From contig CM057844.1 in the NCBI GenBank assembly GCA_030068075.1, positions 18,026,001 to 18,090,000 on the forward strand: a DNA stretch of 64,000 bases. The letters are read 5' to 3'. Each line of letters starts with the position of its first letter. Positions within the stretch are counted from its first letter, which is position 1. This DNA is from Paguma larvata. Its lineage: Eukaryota; Chordata; Mammalia; Carnivora; Viverridae. The translations under genes and the position numbers were made by a program. The notes below the pieces were generated by a model, which worked only from the letters and a program-made list of their open reading frames with translations, was not told where the DNA came from and did not search any database. Positions 1-11,855 of the stretch are shown in pieces.

Positions 1-540
1 ACACAAACAAAATGTCTCCTTACTCTTAGAAAAAAACTTAAGATTTGAAAATAAGTGATCAAGTAAGCTTTCTTGAAAGTTTTCTCAGGAAAGCTTGAAA
101 AACAATATGTATCTGTCCACCTGTAAGGCAAAATTGAGCATTAGGGTGTGACTTTGGGTCTTATAAAAAATATTTTGTTTGTCTCCTAATGTGGTCTTTA
201 AGTTTGTCATGCTGTTGTAAGAAATAGGTTCTTTCTATATTTTAATTTCTTTTCAAGGAAGATTTAATGTAACTAAAACCTCATCTTTTTTTTCTTTTTT
301 TTTTTTGATGAAGTACATTAGGATTGATCATAAATCCTCCACATTTCAATTCTCTACCTCTAAACCATTGAAAAATGCTATATAATTACTCAGGTGTGAT
401 CACTGCAGCTACTAAAGTTTAAAGACCTTCATAACAGGTCATGCAAAGCTATCTCCCAGATTTTACAAATTTATGTCAGAAGTTTAAAACCCCAACAACC
501 ATTGGTGTTTGAAACTCCTCCCTGCCATATGATCAATGCA
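1..540. other. Upstream intergenic sequence, no recognised feature
   Basis: A+T-rich DNA with a T-run at 286-306. I see no gene and no repeat that I can name. Confidence 0.5.
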
Positions 541-544
541 TAGT

Positions 545-960
545 GGCTGTATTTGTCAGGATAGGCTAAGGCTATAACAAATAACCCTAAATAGCAGTGC
601 CTGAACACAACAAAACTACCTCTCATTCAAGTAAATTCCAAAATAAGTGTTTCCTATCATTAAGCATCTGTACTTATCTGGGAAGGCCAGGCACTTTCAT
701 CTCTCCCATCTTTAACATCTAATCTCTGAAATTTATTTAGGGGTGGTTGCCACTCCAGCCAGCCTTCTAGAAGGGAAAAACATGGTGATTCATGAAAGGT
801 GATAGATGCCTGGGAGTAGCACACATCACTTCTATCTACCTTCCATTAGCCAAAAATCAGTCACATGGCCACACCCAACTGCAAGGGAGGCTAGGAAATG
901 TAGTGGAGCCACGTGCCTGGAGGAAGAGGCTCAGAAAACAGCTATGCTCTCACCGCCACA
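545..960 (-). mobile_element. Ancient LTR-like repeat, family uncertain
   Basis: It contains a TGTCAGGATAGGCTAAGGCT-type start and a CAGTCACATGGCCACACC-type end, seen often in old mammalian LTR relics. It is degenerate and non-coding. Confidence 0.45.
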
Positions 961-1064
961 CTAGCCTCTGTCTCCACTTCATTCACTCTTCACTTGCATT
1001 TTTGTAAACGATTCTGTTATAAGCTTCCCTTTTGGCTTCTTATGAATCATCCTCCTAAATGCTT

Positions 1065-1500
1065 CTGTAGTAGGTTGAACAATGTTCTGGAATTTGTGTT
1101 GACCTGGAACCATAACTAAATATGACTTTATTTGAGAATAAGTTCTCTGCAAATATAATTAGTTAAGAATCTCAGATGAAATCATCCTGGATTTGGGTGG
1201 GCCCTAAATCTAATGACTGTTATCTTTATAAGAAGAGGAAAAGACAAAGAGATACAGAGGAAAAAGCCATGTGAAAATGGAGGCAGAGACTGGGGTTATG
1301 CTGCCACTAGCTAAGGAGCACCAGAAGTACCTGAAGCTGAAAAAGCCAAGGAAAAATTCTTTTCTAGAGCCTTTAGAGGAAATGTGGCCTTGCTAACACC
1401 TTTGTCTCAACCCTCTAGTCTCCAGAACGGAGAATAGATTTTTTGGCCTTAAACCACCAAGTTGGTGGTCATTTGTCATGGCAGCCCTAGAAAAGCAACA
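1065..1500 (+). mobile_element. MLT1-type (MaLR) solo LTR
   Basis: It has the layout of an MLT1 LTR: an opening near TAGGTTGAACAATG, a middle with TATAAGAAGAGGAAAAGACA, and a 3' part reading CTCCAGAACGGAGAATAGAT then TTAAACCACCAAG. No internal retroviral sequence adjoins it. Confidence 0.7.
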
Positions 1501-2059
1501 CAACCTTCCCCTCCGTCACCTCCATCAGATCTGGTGAATGTTACCCACTAAATACGTCTTCAACATGTCTCCTCTCACTACCAATGACCAGTCCTTTTAC
1601 CATCTTTCAACTGCAAGATTCCAAAAGCCTCCACACTGGACGGCCTGTCTCTGACGTGCTTCCCCATCAAATCCATTTCTGTAAGACCCAAATCTGACTG
1701 AGGGGTGCCCCTGTTGAAAACTCGTCCCCACTGCCCACAGGAAAGAGAAAAGTCCACATTCTCCACTATAACCCGTGAGCCTCCCTGTCCCAGCTCCTGT
1801 CCATTCACACCTCACATGCACAGCTGCTTGCCTTCTCTAAAGCTCCCCAGCTGATTCACACAACCTCACTGAGGATCTTCCTCAAAATCCTTCTTCCTAT
1901 ATCACAGGCCTTTCCATTCTTCAAGACTCACTTCGTGTCACTTCTGCAGAAGGCCTTATAATCATCCCCAAACACTAACAGGGAAACTGCATTTCTCATG
2001 TTGCATAGAAAATGTCCCTTTCTTGGTCAGATTCCTTTACAAACTGCTGAGTTAACATC

Positions 2060-2300
2060 AGTAATAATAGTAACAATAGAAATAGCTACCCCCAAATGGC
2101 TAATGTGTCAAATGTTATCCAAAGTGCTTTACACAAATCATTTGTTGAATCTCCTCAACACTCATATGATGGATCATCATTCCCATTTTACAGACGAGGA
2201 AACTAAAGTGATGAAGGAAAACTTGAGGAAACCCTCAGCTAGTAAGTAATACAGGCGAGATTCAAGTCCAGACCCATCTCCAGAGTTTTTGTCCTCTCCA
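2060..2300 (-). repeat. MIR SINE
   Basis: It shows the MIR core in reverse orientation, with CCCATTTTACAGACGAGGAA and, further on, CAGCTAGTAAGTAA. Confidence 0.75.
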
Positions 2301-2617
2301 CCATACCTACTTGTTCTTGTTATTTCTGAAAGGGCTGGTACCAGTAAGATACCAGAGACACATGGAAGAAACCTACCCAAAAATGTACTGCTCAGAGAAA
2401 AAGGTATTAAGTAAAAACTAAGGAAATCAAAAACAAAAACTATAGGCTTTAGCTAACAATAGTACATTAATATTTGTGCATTAGTTGTGACAAATGTGCC
2501 TCATTAATGTAAGATATTAACAACAGGGGAAACCAAGTGCAGGGTATATAAGATCTCTCTGTGCTAGACTGGCAAATTTTTTGTAATCCTAGAACTATTC
2601 TAAAATAGAAAGTTTAG

Positions 2618-2670
2618 GGGAACCTGGGTGTCTCAGTCAGTTAAATATGACAGCACAAAGCCTGGTTGAG

Positions 2671-2721
<51 letters not shown>

Positions 2722-2815
2722 ACACCCCCCTGCCCCTGCTCACACGTGAGTGCACTCTCTCCCTCTCTCAAAATGAAAAAAAAACTTAAAACAATTAAAT
2801 AGTTTATTTAAAAAA
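2618..2815 (+). mobile_element. Degraded CAN SINE with (CT)n
   Basis: It begins GGGGAACCTGGGTGTCTCAG and has lost part of the tRNA-related body. The CT-rich middle has expanded into a (CT)n run at 2672-2721. Confidence 0.65.
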
Positions 2816-2911
2816 ATACCATTCCAGGCCAAGTTGGTAATAACAGAATTTCTGCAAGGAAGAACACTATTTCTTTGGCTTAAGATTTCAACCATTAATA
2901 TGATTAAATTT

Positions 2912-3131
2912 GGGCGCCTGGGTGGCTCAGTCGGTTGGGCGGCCGACTTCAGCTCAGGTCATGATCTCGAGGTCCGTTGAGTTCGAGCCCCGCGTCGGGC
3001 TCTGTGCTGACGGCTCAGAGCCTGGAACCTGCTTCCGATTCTGTATCTCCCTCTCTCTCTGCCCTTCCCCTGTTCACGCTGTGCCTCTATGTCTCTCAAA
3101 AATAAATAACATTTAAAAAAATTTTTTTAAA
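2912..3131 (+). mobile_element. CAN SINE (feline type), full length, 15-bp TSD
   Basis: A full tRNA-like head, CT-rich middle and A-rich tail. It is flanked by the exact direct repeat AATATGATTAAATTT at 2897-2911 and 3132-3146. Confidence 0.92.
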
Positions 3132-3299
3132 AATATGATTAAATTTGGGCTTTAATAATCAATAAATTAAAATACAATTTTCTTTACATGGTCTTTTCAG
3201 TCATTTACACTCCTTATCCAAATTCTCTTGGTGTCAGCTCTTGATATGGATCCTTTCATGGAAATGTTTAAAAGGAAGAAAAAGACAGAAGTAGTATGA

Positions 3300-3967
3300 T
3301 GGTTTAAAATATGTCCACAGATTTGATACTTGAAGTGGAGCTAATTCCCCTCATTTTGCTTCTTTAAAAAAAAATTTTTTTAATATTTATTTATTTTAGA
3401 GAGAGAGACAGAGTGTGAGCAGGGGACAGGCAGAGAGAGAGGGAGACACAGAGTCCAAAGCAGGCTCCAGGCTCCAAGCTGTCACCACAGAGCTGATGTG
3501 GGGCTCGGACTCACAAACTGTGAGATCATGACCTGAGCTGAAGTTGGACACTTAACCGACTGAGTCACCCAGGAGCCCTCCTTTCTTCATTTCTAAGGAA
3601 TATATGTGACAGATGTGATAATGTGACTTCAGAGATCAGATTGTAAAAGGCATGTGGCTTCTGCCTTTCTCTCTCTTAAATCACCCACTCTCAAGAAAGC
3701 CAACCACCACGTTGTGAGGACACTCAAGAGGCCCTGTGAACAGGCCCATGCAGCAATGTGAGCGTACCGTCTTAGATTTCTCAGTTCGGCCTTCAGCCAA
3801 CTGCAGCCCCCCCAACATCTTGACCACAGATTCATAAATGGCTTTGAGCCAGAACCACCCAGTAAGTCACCCCCAAATTCCTGACCCCCAGAAACTGTAA
3901 GATAACAAATGTTTATTGTTTAAGCTACTATGGTTTGGGTAATTTATTATGCAGCAATAGACAACTC
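3300..3967 (+). mobile_element. MaLR-like LTR split by a SINE
   Basis: LTR sequence lies on both sides of the SINE at 3367-3578, ending with AATTCCTGACCCCCAGAAAC and a TTAAGCTACTATGGTTTGGG-type 3' end typical of MLT1-like elements. Confidence 0.6.
3367..3578 (-). mobile_element. CAN SINE inserted in a MaLR LTR
   Basis: In reverse orientation it shows the A/T-rich tail end first (TTAATATTTATTTATTTTAG), a GA-rich middle, then TGAGTCACCCAGGAGCCC. Confidence 0.9.
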
Positions 3968-4059
3968 CTTAGTTTATGACCTACCTCCACCACATATAGA
4001 ACTGTCCTTAACTGATCCTTAGTCTAGATGCAGGGTCTCCTCGATTTTCTTTGTCAGAG

Positions 4060-4570
4060 TATTAGCATCCTATCGCTGCTATAACAAATCACCACAAACC
4101 TAATCCTTAAAACAACACAAATTTACAGCTCTGGAAATCGGAAGTCCATGATGAACTCACAAGGCTAAAACCAAGGTGTTGGCAGGGCTGTTTCCTTCCA
4201 GAGGCTCCAGGGAAGAATCTGTTTCCTTGGCTTTTCCAGTTTCTAGAGGCTGCACATATTCCTCGGCCTGGGGGCCCTTCCATCTTCAAAGGGGCAATCA
4301 CTTTACTCTGTCCCAATCATCACAACATCATCCTCCCTCGACTCTGATTCCAGCTCTCTGCCTCCCTCTTTGACTTATAAAGACCTTTGTGATTACATTG
4401 GGTCCACCTGGACTCTCTAGGATACTCTCTCAATTTTAAGGCCAGCTGATTAGCCACCTTAATTCTATCTGCAACCTTAATTCCCCCTTTGCCATGTAGC
4501 GTGACATTTCACAGGTTCTAGAGATCAGGTTGTGGACATCTTGGGAGCCATTATTCTGCGTATCAGTCTG
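4060..4570 (-). mobile_element. MLT1-type LTR, reverse orientation
   Basis: Recognisable blocks are GCTATAACAAATCACCACAA, TTGGCAGGGCTGTTTCCTTC, TGTGATTACATTGGGTCCAC and GCAACCTTAATTCCCCCTTT. Confidence 0.7.
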
Positions 4571-4599
4571 CTGACACGTATGGAGCCCCTCCCAGGATG

Positions 4600-6180
4600 A
4601 TGCTTTAAAAGCTTTCAATAAAATGCACATGACTACAAAGGAAATAAACCGCACTAAATACGATTGTCAAAATACTTTTAAAACACATTTGTGATAGAAT
4701 AATATATGCGCCTCTCTTCTAACACATGATAAGATCTAACAGTGAATCTAGTAACTATCTTCATTTCAGAGTGGAGGTGAGAGTATATGCTATGTTCAAA
4801 TCATCTGCAATCATGTATTATAAAAAATTGTGATTTCTATTGGTGGCAGAGTCCCAGGTAGTACAACTACTATGGCTTGTTGCCTACATTTATAATCAAA
4901 GGAAATGCCGTTTTTATGTTAAGGATAGTGATTTTTTTTTTCACTACTCAAATTCACACCAAATATGCCTAAAGATCTGATTAAGAACCCTGCTAGGATC
5001 AAGGAATTTATTTAATTTTAAAAAACTGCCCTTCAGTAAGTTAAAGTAGAAGGACACTACCTCCTCAAATTTCTAGAAACTCTCCCTTTCAATTCAATTC
5101 GAATTTTATTAAAATGTGTAGAGACCTTCATATACCCAAGATGAGCAAGGAAAACAATAAACGTAATGAAAAGTGACAATTAAATGATGATTCCAATAAT
5201 TTATAGAGGAAAATCTGCCTTCTAACTTAAAAATGGGCATACTTGCGTTCTCAATCAAATGAAAGCAAACCAGGGTGGGGGAAGGGTAGGAGGAACTAGG
5301 GGGTATAGGATTTGCAAACATGACAACAGTGACATCTAGTGGGCACTGTGTGCTAAAGCACCTCGAGTACCTACCAAGAAATGCTGCAGATAGAAAAGCA
5401 AGCAGAGAGAGCCACACTCATTAAACATTTATTGACCACCTATTATAGATTAATATCTCATTAGGCCCAGGCCAGCAGCCCACTTATGTTATTTGCTCAT
5501 CCTTGGCTCTATTCTCACCATAATGGGCTCACATGTACACACCTCAGCCAAGTTCTAGATACAGGGTAGGTGAAGAAAATTATTCTGACTACTCTTAACC
5601 TCCTACAACAAACTGACTGGAGATTCATGCCAAAGCAAAAACTCATGCAGGTATGGGAGTACCAAATCTAAGCAAGGGATATTTGTCCATGGGGACAAAG
5701 GAAAACATGTGCACTCAGGTAAGTTATGATACTGGCCTTAGGGATGGGGTGATTCAAAACTCCACAAACTATTTCCATCTTCTGTATCCTATTATCATTA
5801 CTTTTTTTTTCCTCCAACAAACCCAAAGTGCCGTAGAGATAATGCAAGGGATGAGAAGAAAGGAAGGGGAAAAAGTAAAGGGGGACAGTGTTTGGAGGAA
5901 AGTGAGGTCCTTTGGCCATGGGACCTAAAGATGCACATGCTTGTGGTAGATCCACTTGCAGAGGAAAGGCAGACCAAGGCTCTGTTCTTCTCTGTGCTGA
6001 GGTCCTATACCTCAGGGCAGGCTGGAGGTCTATTGGAACCTGGGTGTTCAGAGTCCAATGACTGGAGGAGAAGCCCATGCAAAAACATGGTTGGGCCATT
6101 TGTGCAAGGAATTCCTGAGTCTCAGGTACCCAAAACAAGGTCTACAAGGGCAAAGGTGGACCCCAAGAGGACACTACTAT
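4600..6180. other. Intergenic sequence, no recognised gene
   Basis: Mostly A+T-rich DNA. A 156-codon minus-strand open frame at 5668-6138 has no domain or composition that suggests a gene. I cannot assign a repeat family. Confidence 0.4.
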
Positions 6181-6181
6181 T

Positions 6182-6306
6182 TTTTTAAGTAGGCCCCACC
6201 CCTAGCATGGAGCCCAACGTGGGCTTGAACTCATAACCTTGAGATCAAGACTTGACCAGAGATCAAGAGTCAGACGCTTAACCAACTGAGCTACCCACAT
6301 GCCTCA
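6182..6306 (-). mobile_element. Older CAN SINE fragment (short subfamily)
   Basis: It shows TTTAAGTAGGCCCCACCCC and GTGGGCTTGAACTCATAACC, then ACCAACTGAGCTACCCACAT, the tRNA-like half of a carnivore SINE without the GA-rich block. Confidence 0.75.
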
Positions 6307-6549
6307 AAGTGGACATTCCTCTTAGCCCCGATGGACTCCTGAGCCAGTGAAATGCCAAAGGAGAGCCATGGGGGAGGGAAGGGAGATCCTTCCAAGAGTT
6401 AAGGGTACTACTGCTCTTACTTGTCCTTCCGTCTCCCACATTTCCCAGTTGGGACCATTATCATGACTGCAGCAACTATTTAAGCATTTATACAATGTGG
6501 AAGAGAAGTGGGAGTGATCAACCACCCCTCTCTTCCCAAAAGCCCTTTG

Positions 6550-6716
6550 GAGTGCAGCACTTCTCATACTTCACCGTGCACAGGAATCACCTGGCGTCCT
6601 GTAGAAGGCAGATTCTGATTCTATGAGTCTGGAGGAGGAGCAAGAACCTGCATTTCTCACAACTCCCAGGTGCTGCTGCCGCTGGTCTGTGGGTCACACT
6701 TGGGGTAGCAAGGCTG
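6550..6716 (+). mobile_element. MER5-type hAT DNA transposon relic
   Basis: It contains AGGAATCACCTGG, AGATTCTGATTCTATGAGTC and the mirrored CTCCCAGGTGCTGC end, the pattern of MER5A. Confidence 0.65.
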
Positions 6717-7049
6717 TAGCAGACATAACTTTTCCTGCCATTTTCTCAGAGAGCCCACCCCACCCTCACTCCAGGTGATTCACTTGAGGCTGGATCTATC
6801 TTCCCAAGAGCGGGCACATGCCCCAAGCCAGGCTGGCGGGCAGTCTTCCCAGGACATTGTCAGAACTATTCAGCATTGCCAACCGTGAGTTCATAACGAG
6901 CATAGTGAAGGCCATCCTTTTACCATGTTGAGTCAGCTTGAAAATGACACCATTGCAGAAGAAGACACAGCCAAGACATGATGAGAAAGAGGCAGGGCTC
7001 TGGTGAAATCCTGCATCTAGCCCCGCCTTTAGACTTCTCAGCTGCAAAG

Positions 7050-7290
7050 CCTCCTTCAGATACGTAGTCAAGACAAGAGCTAAATTGCCTGGGTGCAAAT
7101 CCCACCTTTGCCATTTCCTAGCTGCCACTTCAGCCAGTTACTTAGCTTCCCTGTGCTTCCATTTCCTCACCTGTAAAATGGGGATAATTATAGTTCCTTA
7201 CTAACAGGGCTGCCATGATGTTCAATTCTTACAACAGTGCCCAGCACATGGTAGAATCCATATAAGTGCCTACTATTATCATTACTATTA
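7050..7290 (+). repeat. MIR SINE
   Basis: It contains TTTCCTCACCTGTAAAATGG and CAGTGCCCAGCACATGGTAG in the sense order of MIR. Confidence 0.8.
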
Positions 7291-7304
7291 TTATTTTTAT
7301 TATT

Positions 7305-7440
7305 ATTTTATCCCCAAAACAACCTCTCAGGGGACATATTATTTTTATCTTTATTGCCATTTTGTAGATGAGGAGACAGAAAATAATTGTCAGACAAAAT
7401 CATTTAATGAACAACACTGCTGAGATAATGCCAAGTCTGC
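7305..7440 (-). repeat. MIR fragment
   Basis: CCATTTTGTAGATGAGGAGAC in reverse MIR order follows immediately after a sense MIR. Confidence 0.6.
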
Positions 7441-7694
7441 TGCTTCTATGTCAACAGTCTTCCCATCAACAGTCTTCCTCAAACTGCAGTGTGGACCCTT
7501 CTAATGCTATCTTGTGTTATTTAGCTATTTTATTGCTATACTGATACAAAACACTATATACATGAAATCCTATTATTGTCAAAAAATACTTTTCTGTATA
7601 CAATTTTCTACATGTAGACAGAAAACAAAAAGATTGAAGGCATTTATATCCAAGTATTAACAAGGTTATCATTTCTGAAGAGGTTATGGATAAC

Positions 7695-7712
7695 GTGTGT
7701 GTGTGTGTGTGT
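7695..7712. repeat. (GT)n microsatellite
   Basis: A pure GT run of nine units. Confidence 0.9.
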
Positions 7713-7714
7713 CT

Positions 7715-8530
7715 GGGATTTTAATTAAGAGACTTTCAAAGGTTCAGTAGTTAGCAGATGTGGGGTGCTGGGGTTCTCTCACGGCTGCCCTCCCCACTGC
7801 TACCTGAGAGCTGTCAGGGTCCTATCAATCACCTCTACTGGAAATGGACTGAGGGAATCTTCTTGAATCTAGAATCTACATTTGCTAATACCCCTTGGTG
7901 TTGCCACCTGTCCCAGTGTCTCACAGAGGGTCCTAAGCTGCTGGACTGAAGGTACCATCTTCCATTGCTGCCATAAAATTCCCTTTTATTTCCATTTGGT
8001 GTCTTCTCAGTAAAGGATTGTCCAAGGGGCGCAGAAACAGCTTGGCACTCACTTGGGAGCCCTCCCATGTGGAAAAACTCTTTGGGAAGAAGAGGATGAG
8101 GTTCCATGCAGGGGTTCTCCTTTCTACATCTTCCACAACCAGCGTGAATCTTTTAATAGAGAAAAATCCATTTTAAAAAGCAAATATTTGTTCCATAAAA
8201 GCATTGAAATATATGTTAAAGATATACTGGAAGAAGTTGCTAGAATCTTGCCAAGTATGACAGTGCTGAGAATATTTTTTCCCTAGCATTTGTTTTTGCT
8301 CTTTGGGAGTCCTTAAAATTCAACCAACTTTGAATCATCTAGTTTGGATTCTTTAGTCTACACATCCTCTCGGTTTTCTGGCTGATCTCCTACTTTCATG
8401 ACAGCTGGCCCAGAACAGCTGTGAAATCTATAAAAACATTTCTTAAGGTAGGTTTTCCCTAATTTCTAAAAAAATATTGTCATTAAGTATCTCAATACAT
8501 AAAAACTCAAGAAACTACAGAGTAAGTCTG
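7715..8530. other. Intergenic sequence, no recognised feature
   Basis: No gene, strong repeat or regulatory motif was recognised in this stretch. Confidence 0.4.
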
Positions 8531-8534
8531 ACCC

Positions 8535-8665
8535 CTCTTTATCATTTAGCAAATATTTCTTTAGTGGCTTCTATGTCACATAGAAGCCCTGGGAGTAAAG
8601 CGATGAATTAAAACATACACTCTTCCTGCCCTACAGGAGCTTAGAATCTAGTGGACTTAACCCGC
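8535..8665. repeat. Ancient L2/MIR-type fragment
   Basis: It has the common motif of a CTATGTC-type phrase, then a CCTGCCCTACAGGAGCTTAG block, as in old L2-related relics. Confidence 0.4.
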
Positions 8666-8829
8666 ACTCATCTCTAGAAGTGATTTCCTCTCATCATCTT
8701 TCTATGCTAAATGCTCTGCAAATTTTCAAAAATCAAAGCTTCCCATGTACCCTGAAGAGATATCAGGGGTAAAGGCGTTAGGAGAAAAGAAGTTGCTTCA
8801 TATTTTAGCTTCCTAACTATTGGTCTAAA

Positions 8830-8960
8830 CTCTGCCTTTGCAAGTGTATTTCAAACTCCATAAGAACAGGATTCCTATGCACTGCTTTATCTTCAGTACC
8901 TAGAACAGTATCTGGCACTTGGGAGGCACTCAGCAAATACTGATTAATTTATTGAATGAA
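8830..8960 (+). repeat. L2 LINE 3' end
   Basis: It contains AACTCCATAAGAACAGGATT, then AACAGTATCTGGCACTTGGG and TTATTGAATGAA, the classic L2 3' end. Confidence 0.7.
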
Positions 8961-8999
8961 CCTAGAAATACTGCCTGGAAGATAGTAGGTACTCATTTG

Positions 9000-9165
9000 C
9001 AGATAGTTCGGTGGGTGAACAGGTGGTGGTGTAGATGAGTGGATAAGTGTATAGATGAGTTAATGGTGGCTGGACAGGTAGACAGTTGGTAGGTTAATGG
9101 GAAATGAGTGAGTAGATGAAGAGATGCATGGTTGGGTTAGTGCTTATGTGGGTGGGTGATTTTTA
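9000..9165. repeat. Degenerate GGTG/GATGAGT-type short tandem repeat
   Basis: Repeated tetranucleotide-like units (GTGG, TGGA, TGAG, GATG) are imperfectly arrayed over about 160 bp. Confidence 0.7.
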
Positions 9166-9544
9166 AAATGGCAAGTTTTAATATAGTGACCAGGATACTT
9201 ATGAAAATGTTCAGTTTGTAGAGGCTTGAATTCGTTCTAGTCAGGAAGATATCACAGAACACCACCAGGATCTGGAGCAGCGCATGGCCAGGAAGTGGCC
9301 TGTACATTGCTGAATCATCATGCCAGGTCATGAGGCTCCAGCAGCATGCATGCGTTGGTGCTGGGAGCATCTGCTATTTTTGCTATCCTCACCATTTTCC
9401 CCACTACTGACAATAGCATCTCCTTTACCCTTCGAAGAACTACTTACTCCTCCAAATATGCATGGGTGGGCACGTGACATAAGCTAGACTACACAGATGC
9501 TTGCCCCTTGGAATTTGAACCTGGAGCAGAAGAACACTAACCAT

Positions 9545-9940
9545 GTCCTAGAGCTGCCATAACAAAGTACTACAAACAGGGTGGCTTAAAACAACAGAAA
9601 CTTTTGGGGCACCTGAGTGGCTCAGTCGGTTAAGTGTCCAACTTCAGCTCAGGTCATGATCTCACAGTTTGTGAGTTCGAGCCCCATGTTGGGCTCTGTG
9701 CGGACAGCTCAGAGCCTGGAACCTCCTTCAGATTCTGTGCCTCCCCCTCTGTCTGCCCCTCCCATGCTCATGCTCTGTCTCTCAATAATAAATAAAAACG
9801 TTTAAAAAAATTAAAAAACAAAAACAAAAACAGAAGCTTTTTGTCTTACAATTCTGGAGGCTACAATTCCAAAATCAAGTAGCTGGCAGGGCCAACATGA
9901 TCCCTCTGTTATGCTAACAGCTAAACCCAGTCCTCCAACA
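9545..9940 (-). mobile_element. MaLR-like LTR (reverse) split by a SINE
   Basis: The left part reads GCTGCCATAACAAAGTACTA and GTGGCTTAAAACAACAGAAA. After the SINE the right part resumes with CTTACAATTCTGGAGGCTAC and AGCTGGCAGGGCCAACATGA. Confidence 0.65.
9606..9832 (+). mobile_element. CAN SINE inserted in an LTR
   Basis: It begins GGGGCACCTGAGTGGCTCAG and has the full body and tail. The short sequence CAGAA(A/G)CTTTT flanks both ends as the likely target-site duplication. Confidence 0.9.
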
Positions 9941-9959
9941 CAAATAGGCTGAGTGTGGT

Positions 9960-9972
9960 ACACACACACACA

Positions 9973-10005
<33 letters not shown>
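9960..10005. repeat. (CA)n microsatellite
   Basis: A CA run with one GA interruption. Confidence 0.95.
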
Positions 10006-10007
<2 letters not shown>

Positions 10008-10439
10008 TCGTGGAAGAGATGACTTAGACCTTGAAAAATGAGCTTGGCAAGAAGCAGCCCCAGGGTTCCTTTATCAACTTAAATGAAAACAAAAGGACTT
10101 TCCCAGTTACCTTTTATTCAATAAGGGCACCTCTGTATTTTAGTTCAAGAAGCTTAGATGGTTCACCAACTGGATTGTGTTGAATCCTTGCCTAAACTTG
10201 TCACAGGGCTATCGTGACGATTAAATAGGGGAAACCAATTTGAAAGAAAAACATGAGCTACAAAGTGCTACACAATGATGAAAGCCCATATCTTCAACTG
10301 AGGAGGATCAAGCAGTAAACTTCAGATTCAAAAGACCCCTTTCGTTAAAAATCAATGCCTTTATCTTGCTTTATTTCCCTCCGTAAATATTTTTATGACC
10401 TGAAATCATGTTTTATTTGTATTTATTTACTTACCCACT

Positions 10440-10560
10440 ATTGTTCTTTCTCCACGAGAACACAAGTTCCACGAAGGCAAGGGCTTTGGTTTGACTCACT
10501 GCTGAACTCACAATGCCAGAAGGAATAAATGAGAGAATGAACAAATGAATGAAAGTAACA
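10440..10560 (+). repeat. L2 LINE 3' fragment
   Basis: It contains ACAAGTTCCACGAAGGCAAG and ends in a GAATGAACAAATGAATGAAA run. Confidence 0.6.
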
Positions 10561-10564
10561 AGCT

Positions 10565-10700
10565 CCAAACCAGCTTGAATGTTAGCACTGTAGACAAATT
10601 ACTTAACCTGAGTTTGAATTTCCTTATCATTAAAATGGGAATGGTAAAACCTACTTTGCTAGGTAATTTCAGGAATTAAGAGGAAGTAGTAAGGCTGATT
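10565..10700 (+). repeat. MIR fragment
   Basis: It contains AAATTACTTAACCTGAGTTT and CCTTATCATTAAAATGGGAA in sense MIR order. Confidence 0.65.
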
Positions 10701-10707
10701 ATCCAAA

Positions 10708-10862
10708 GTGTCATCTGGACACAACAGCATCGGCAACACCTGGGAGCTTGCTAGCATGCAGATTCTCAGGCTCCAACCCAGACCTACTAAACCAGAATCT
10801 GCATTTTAACGAAAAACCCAAAGACATACATGCACATTATAGTTCGAGAAGCTTTGAACAGA
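10708..10862 (+). mobile_element. MER5-type hAT DNA transposon relic
   Basis: It contains GCAACACCTGGGAGCTTGCT, CAGATTCTCAGGCTCCAACC and ACCAGAATCTGCATTTTAAC, ending GTTCGAGAAGCTTTG. Confidence 0.7.
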
Positions 10863-11062
10863 GGTATATGAAAATGTTTTATAAACAGTAAAGCAATAAA
10901 CACATACATCATCATTACTGCATTTTCTGTTGTTTGCGGTAAGTACCCGTACTTATGTAAGTACAAGTGAAAGGCACTTATGGTGCCTTTCACTTATGTG
11001 TCAAAGGCACATATCCCAAGGGCCTGGTAAAGTAATTACCACTGATTAAATACTTAACACAA

Positions 11063-11281
11063 GGGGCGCCTAGGTGGCTCAGTCAGTTAAGTGTCTGACT
11101 TTGGCTCAGGTCATGATCTCACAGATCATGAGGTCATGTCTTACATTGGGCTCTATGCTGACAGCTCAGAGTCTGAAGCCTGCTTTGGATTCTGTATCTC
11201 TCTTCTCTTTGCCCTTCCCCTGCCTTCTCTCTCTCTCTCTTTCTCTCTATCAAAAATAAATAAACATTAAAAAAATTTTTA
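11063..11281 (+). mobile_element. CAN SINE, first of a head-to-tail pair
   Basis: A full-length feline-type SINE. Its left flank AAATACTTAACACAAG (11048-11063) is repeated with one mismatch after the second SINE (11521-11536), so the pair shares one target-site duplication. Confidence 0.92.
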
Positions 11282-11505
11282 GGGGCGCCTGGGTGACTCA
11301 GTTGGTTAAGCGGCCGACTTCGGCTCAGGTCATGATCTCATGGTCTATGAGTTCGAGCCCCACGTCAGGCTCTGTGCTGACAGCTCAGAGCCTGGAGCCT
11401 GCTTCGGATTCTGTGTCTCCCTCTCTCTCTGCCCTTTCCCTGCTCATACTCTGTCTCTATGTCTCTCAAAAATAAATAAACGTTAAAAATTTTTTTTAAT
11501 TTTTT
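11282..11505 (+). mobile_element. CAN SINE, second of a head-to-tail pair
   Basis: Starts AGGGGCGCCTGGGTGACTCA directly after the tail of the first SINE, with no target-site duplication of its own other than the pair's outer one. Confidence 0.92.
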
Positions 11506-11855
11506 TAATTTAAAATAAATAAATATTTAACACAAGACAGTGCCTGCTAACAATAAATAAAAATCTTAGAGGAGCTCTGATATACTGCTGGAGAGTATAT
11601 TAACGGATAAAATCTTTCTGGGAAAATACTCTTTAAATTTTTGTGCACATGCACAACAATTTACCAAGATGCCCAGGACAACTTTCAGTTAGCGAAAAAG
11701 AGACAATTCAAAACAGTAGCTTTGATGGGTTAAAGTAAATTCTGTATATACAAACAACGGAAAGCTTACAATCACGTTATTATGGAAATATATGTATCCC
11801 CACTACATTGACTAAGCAAGATTTATGCAGTGTAATTTTTTTAACTTATTCTATT

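Noticed and set aside
1065..1500. Possible endogenous retrovirus
   Set aside because: Only a solo MLT1-type LTR is present; no internal retroviral genes adjoin it. The same holds for the other LTR relics in the window.
5668..6138. 156-codon minus-strand open frame
   Set aside because: No domain, no coding-like composition, and no exon signals around it.
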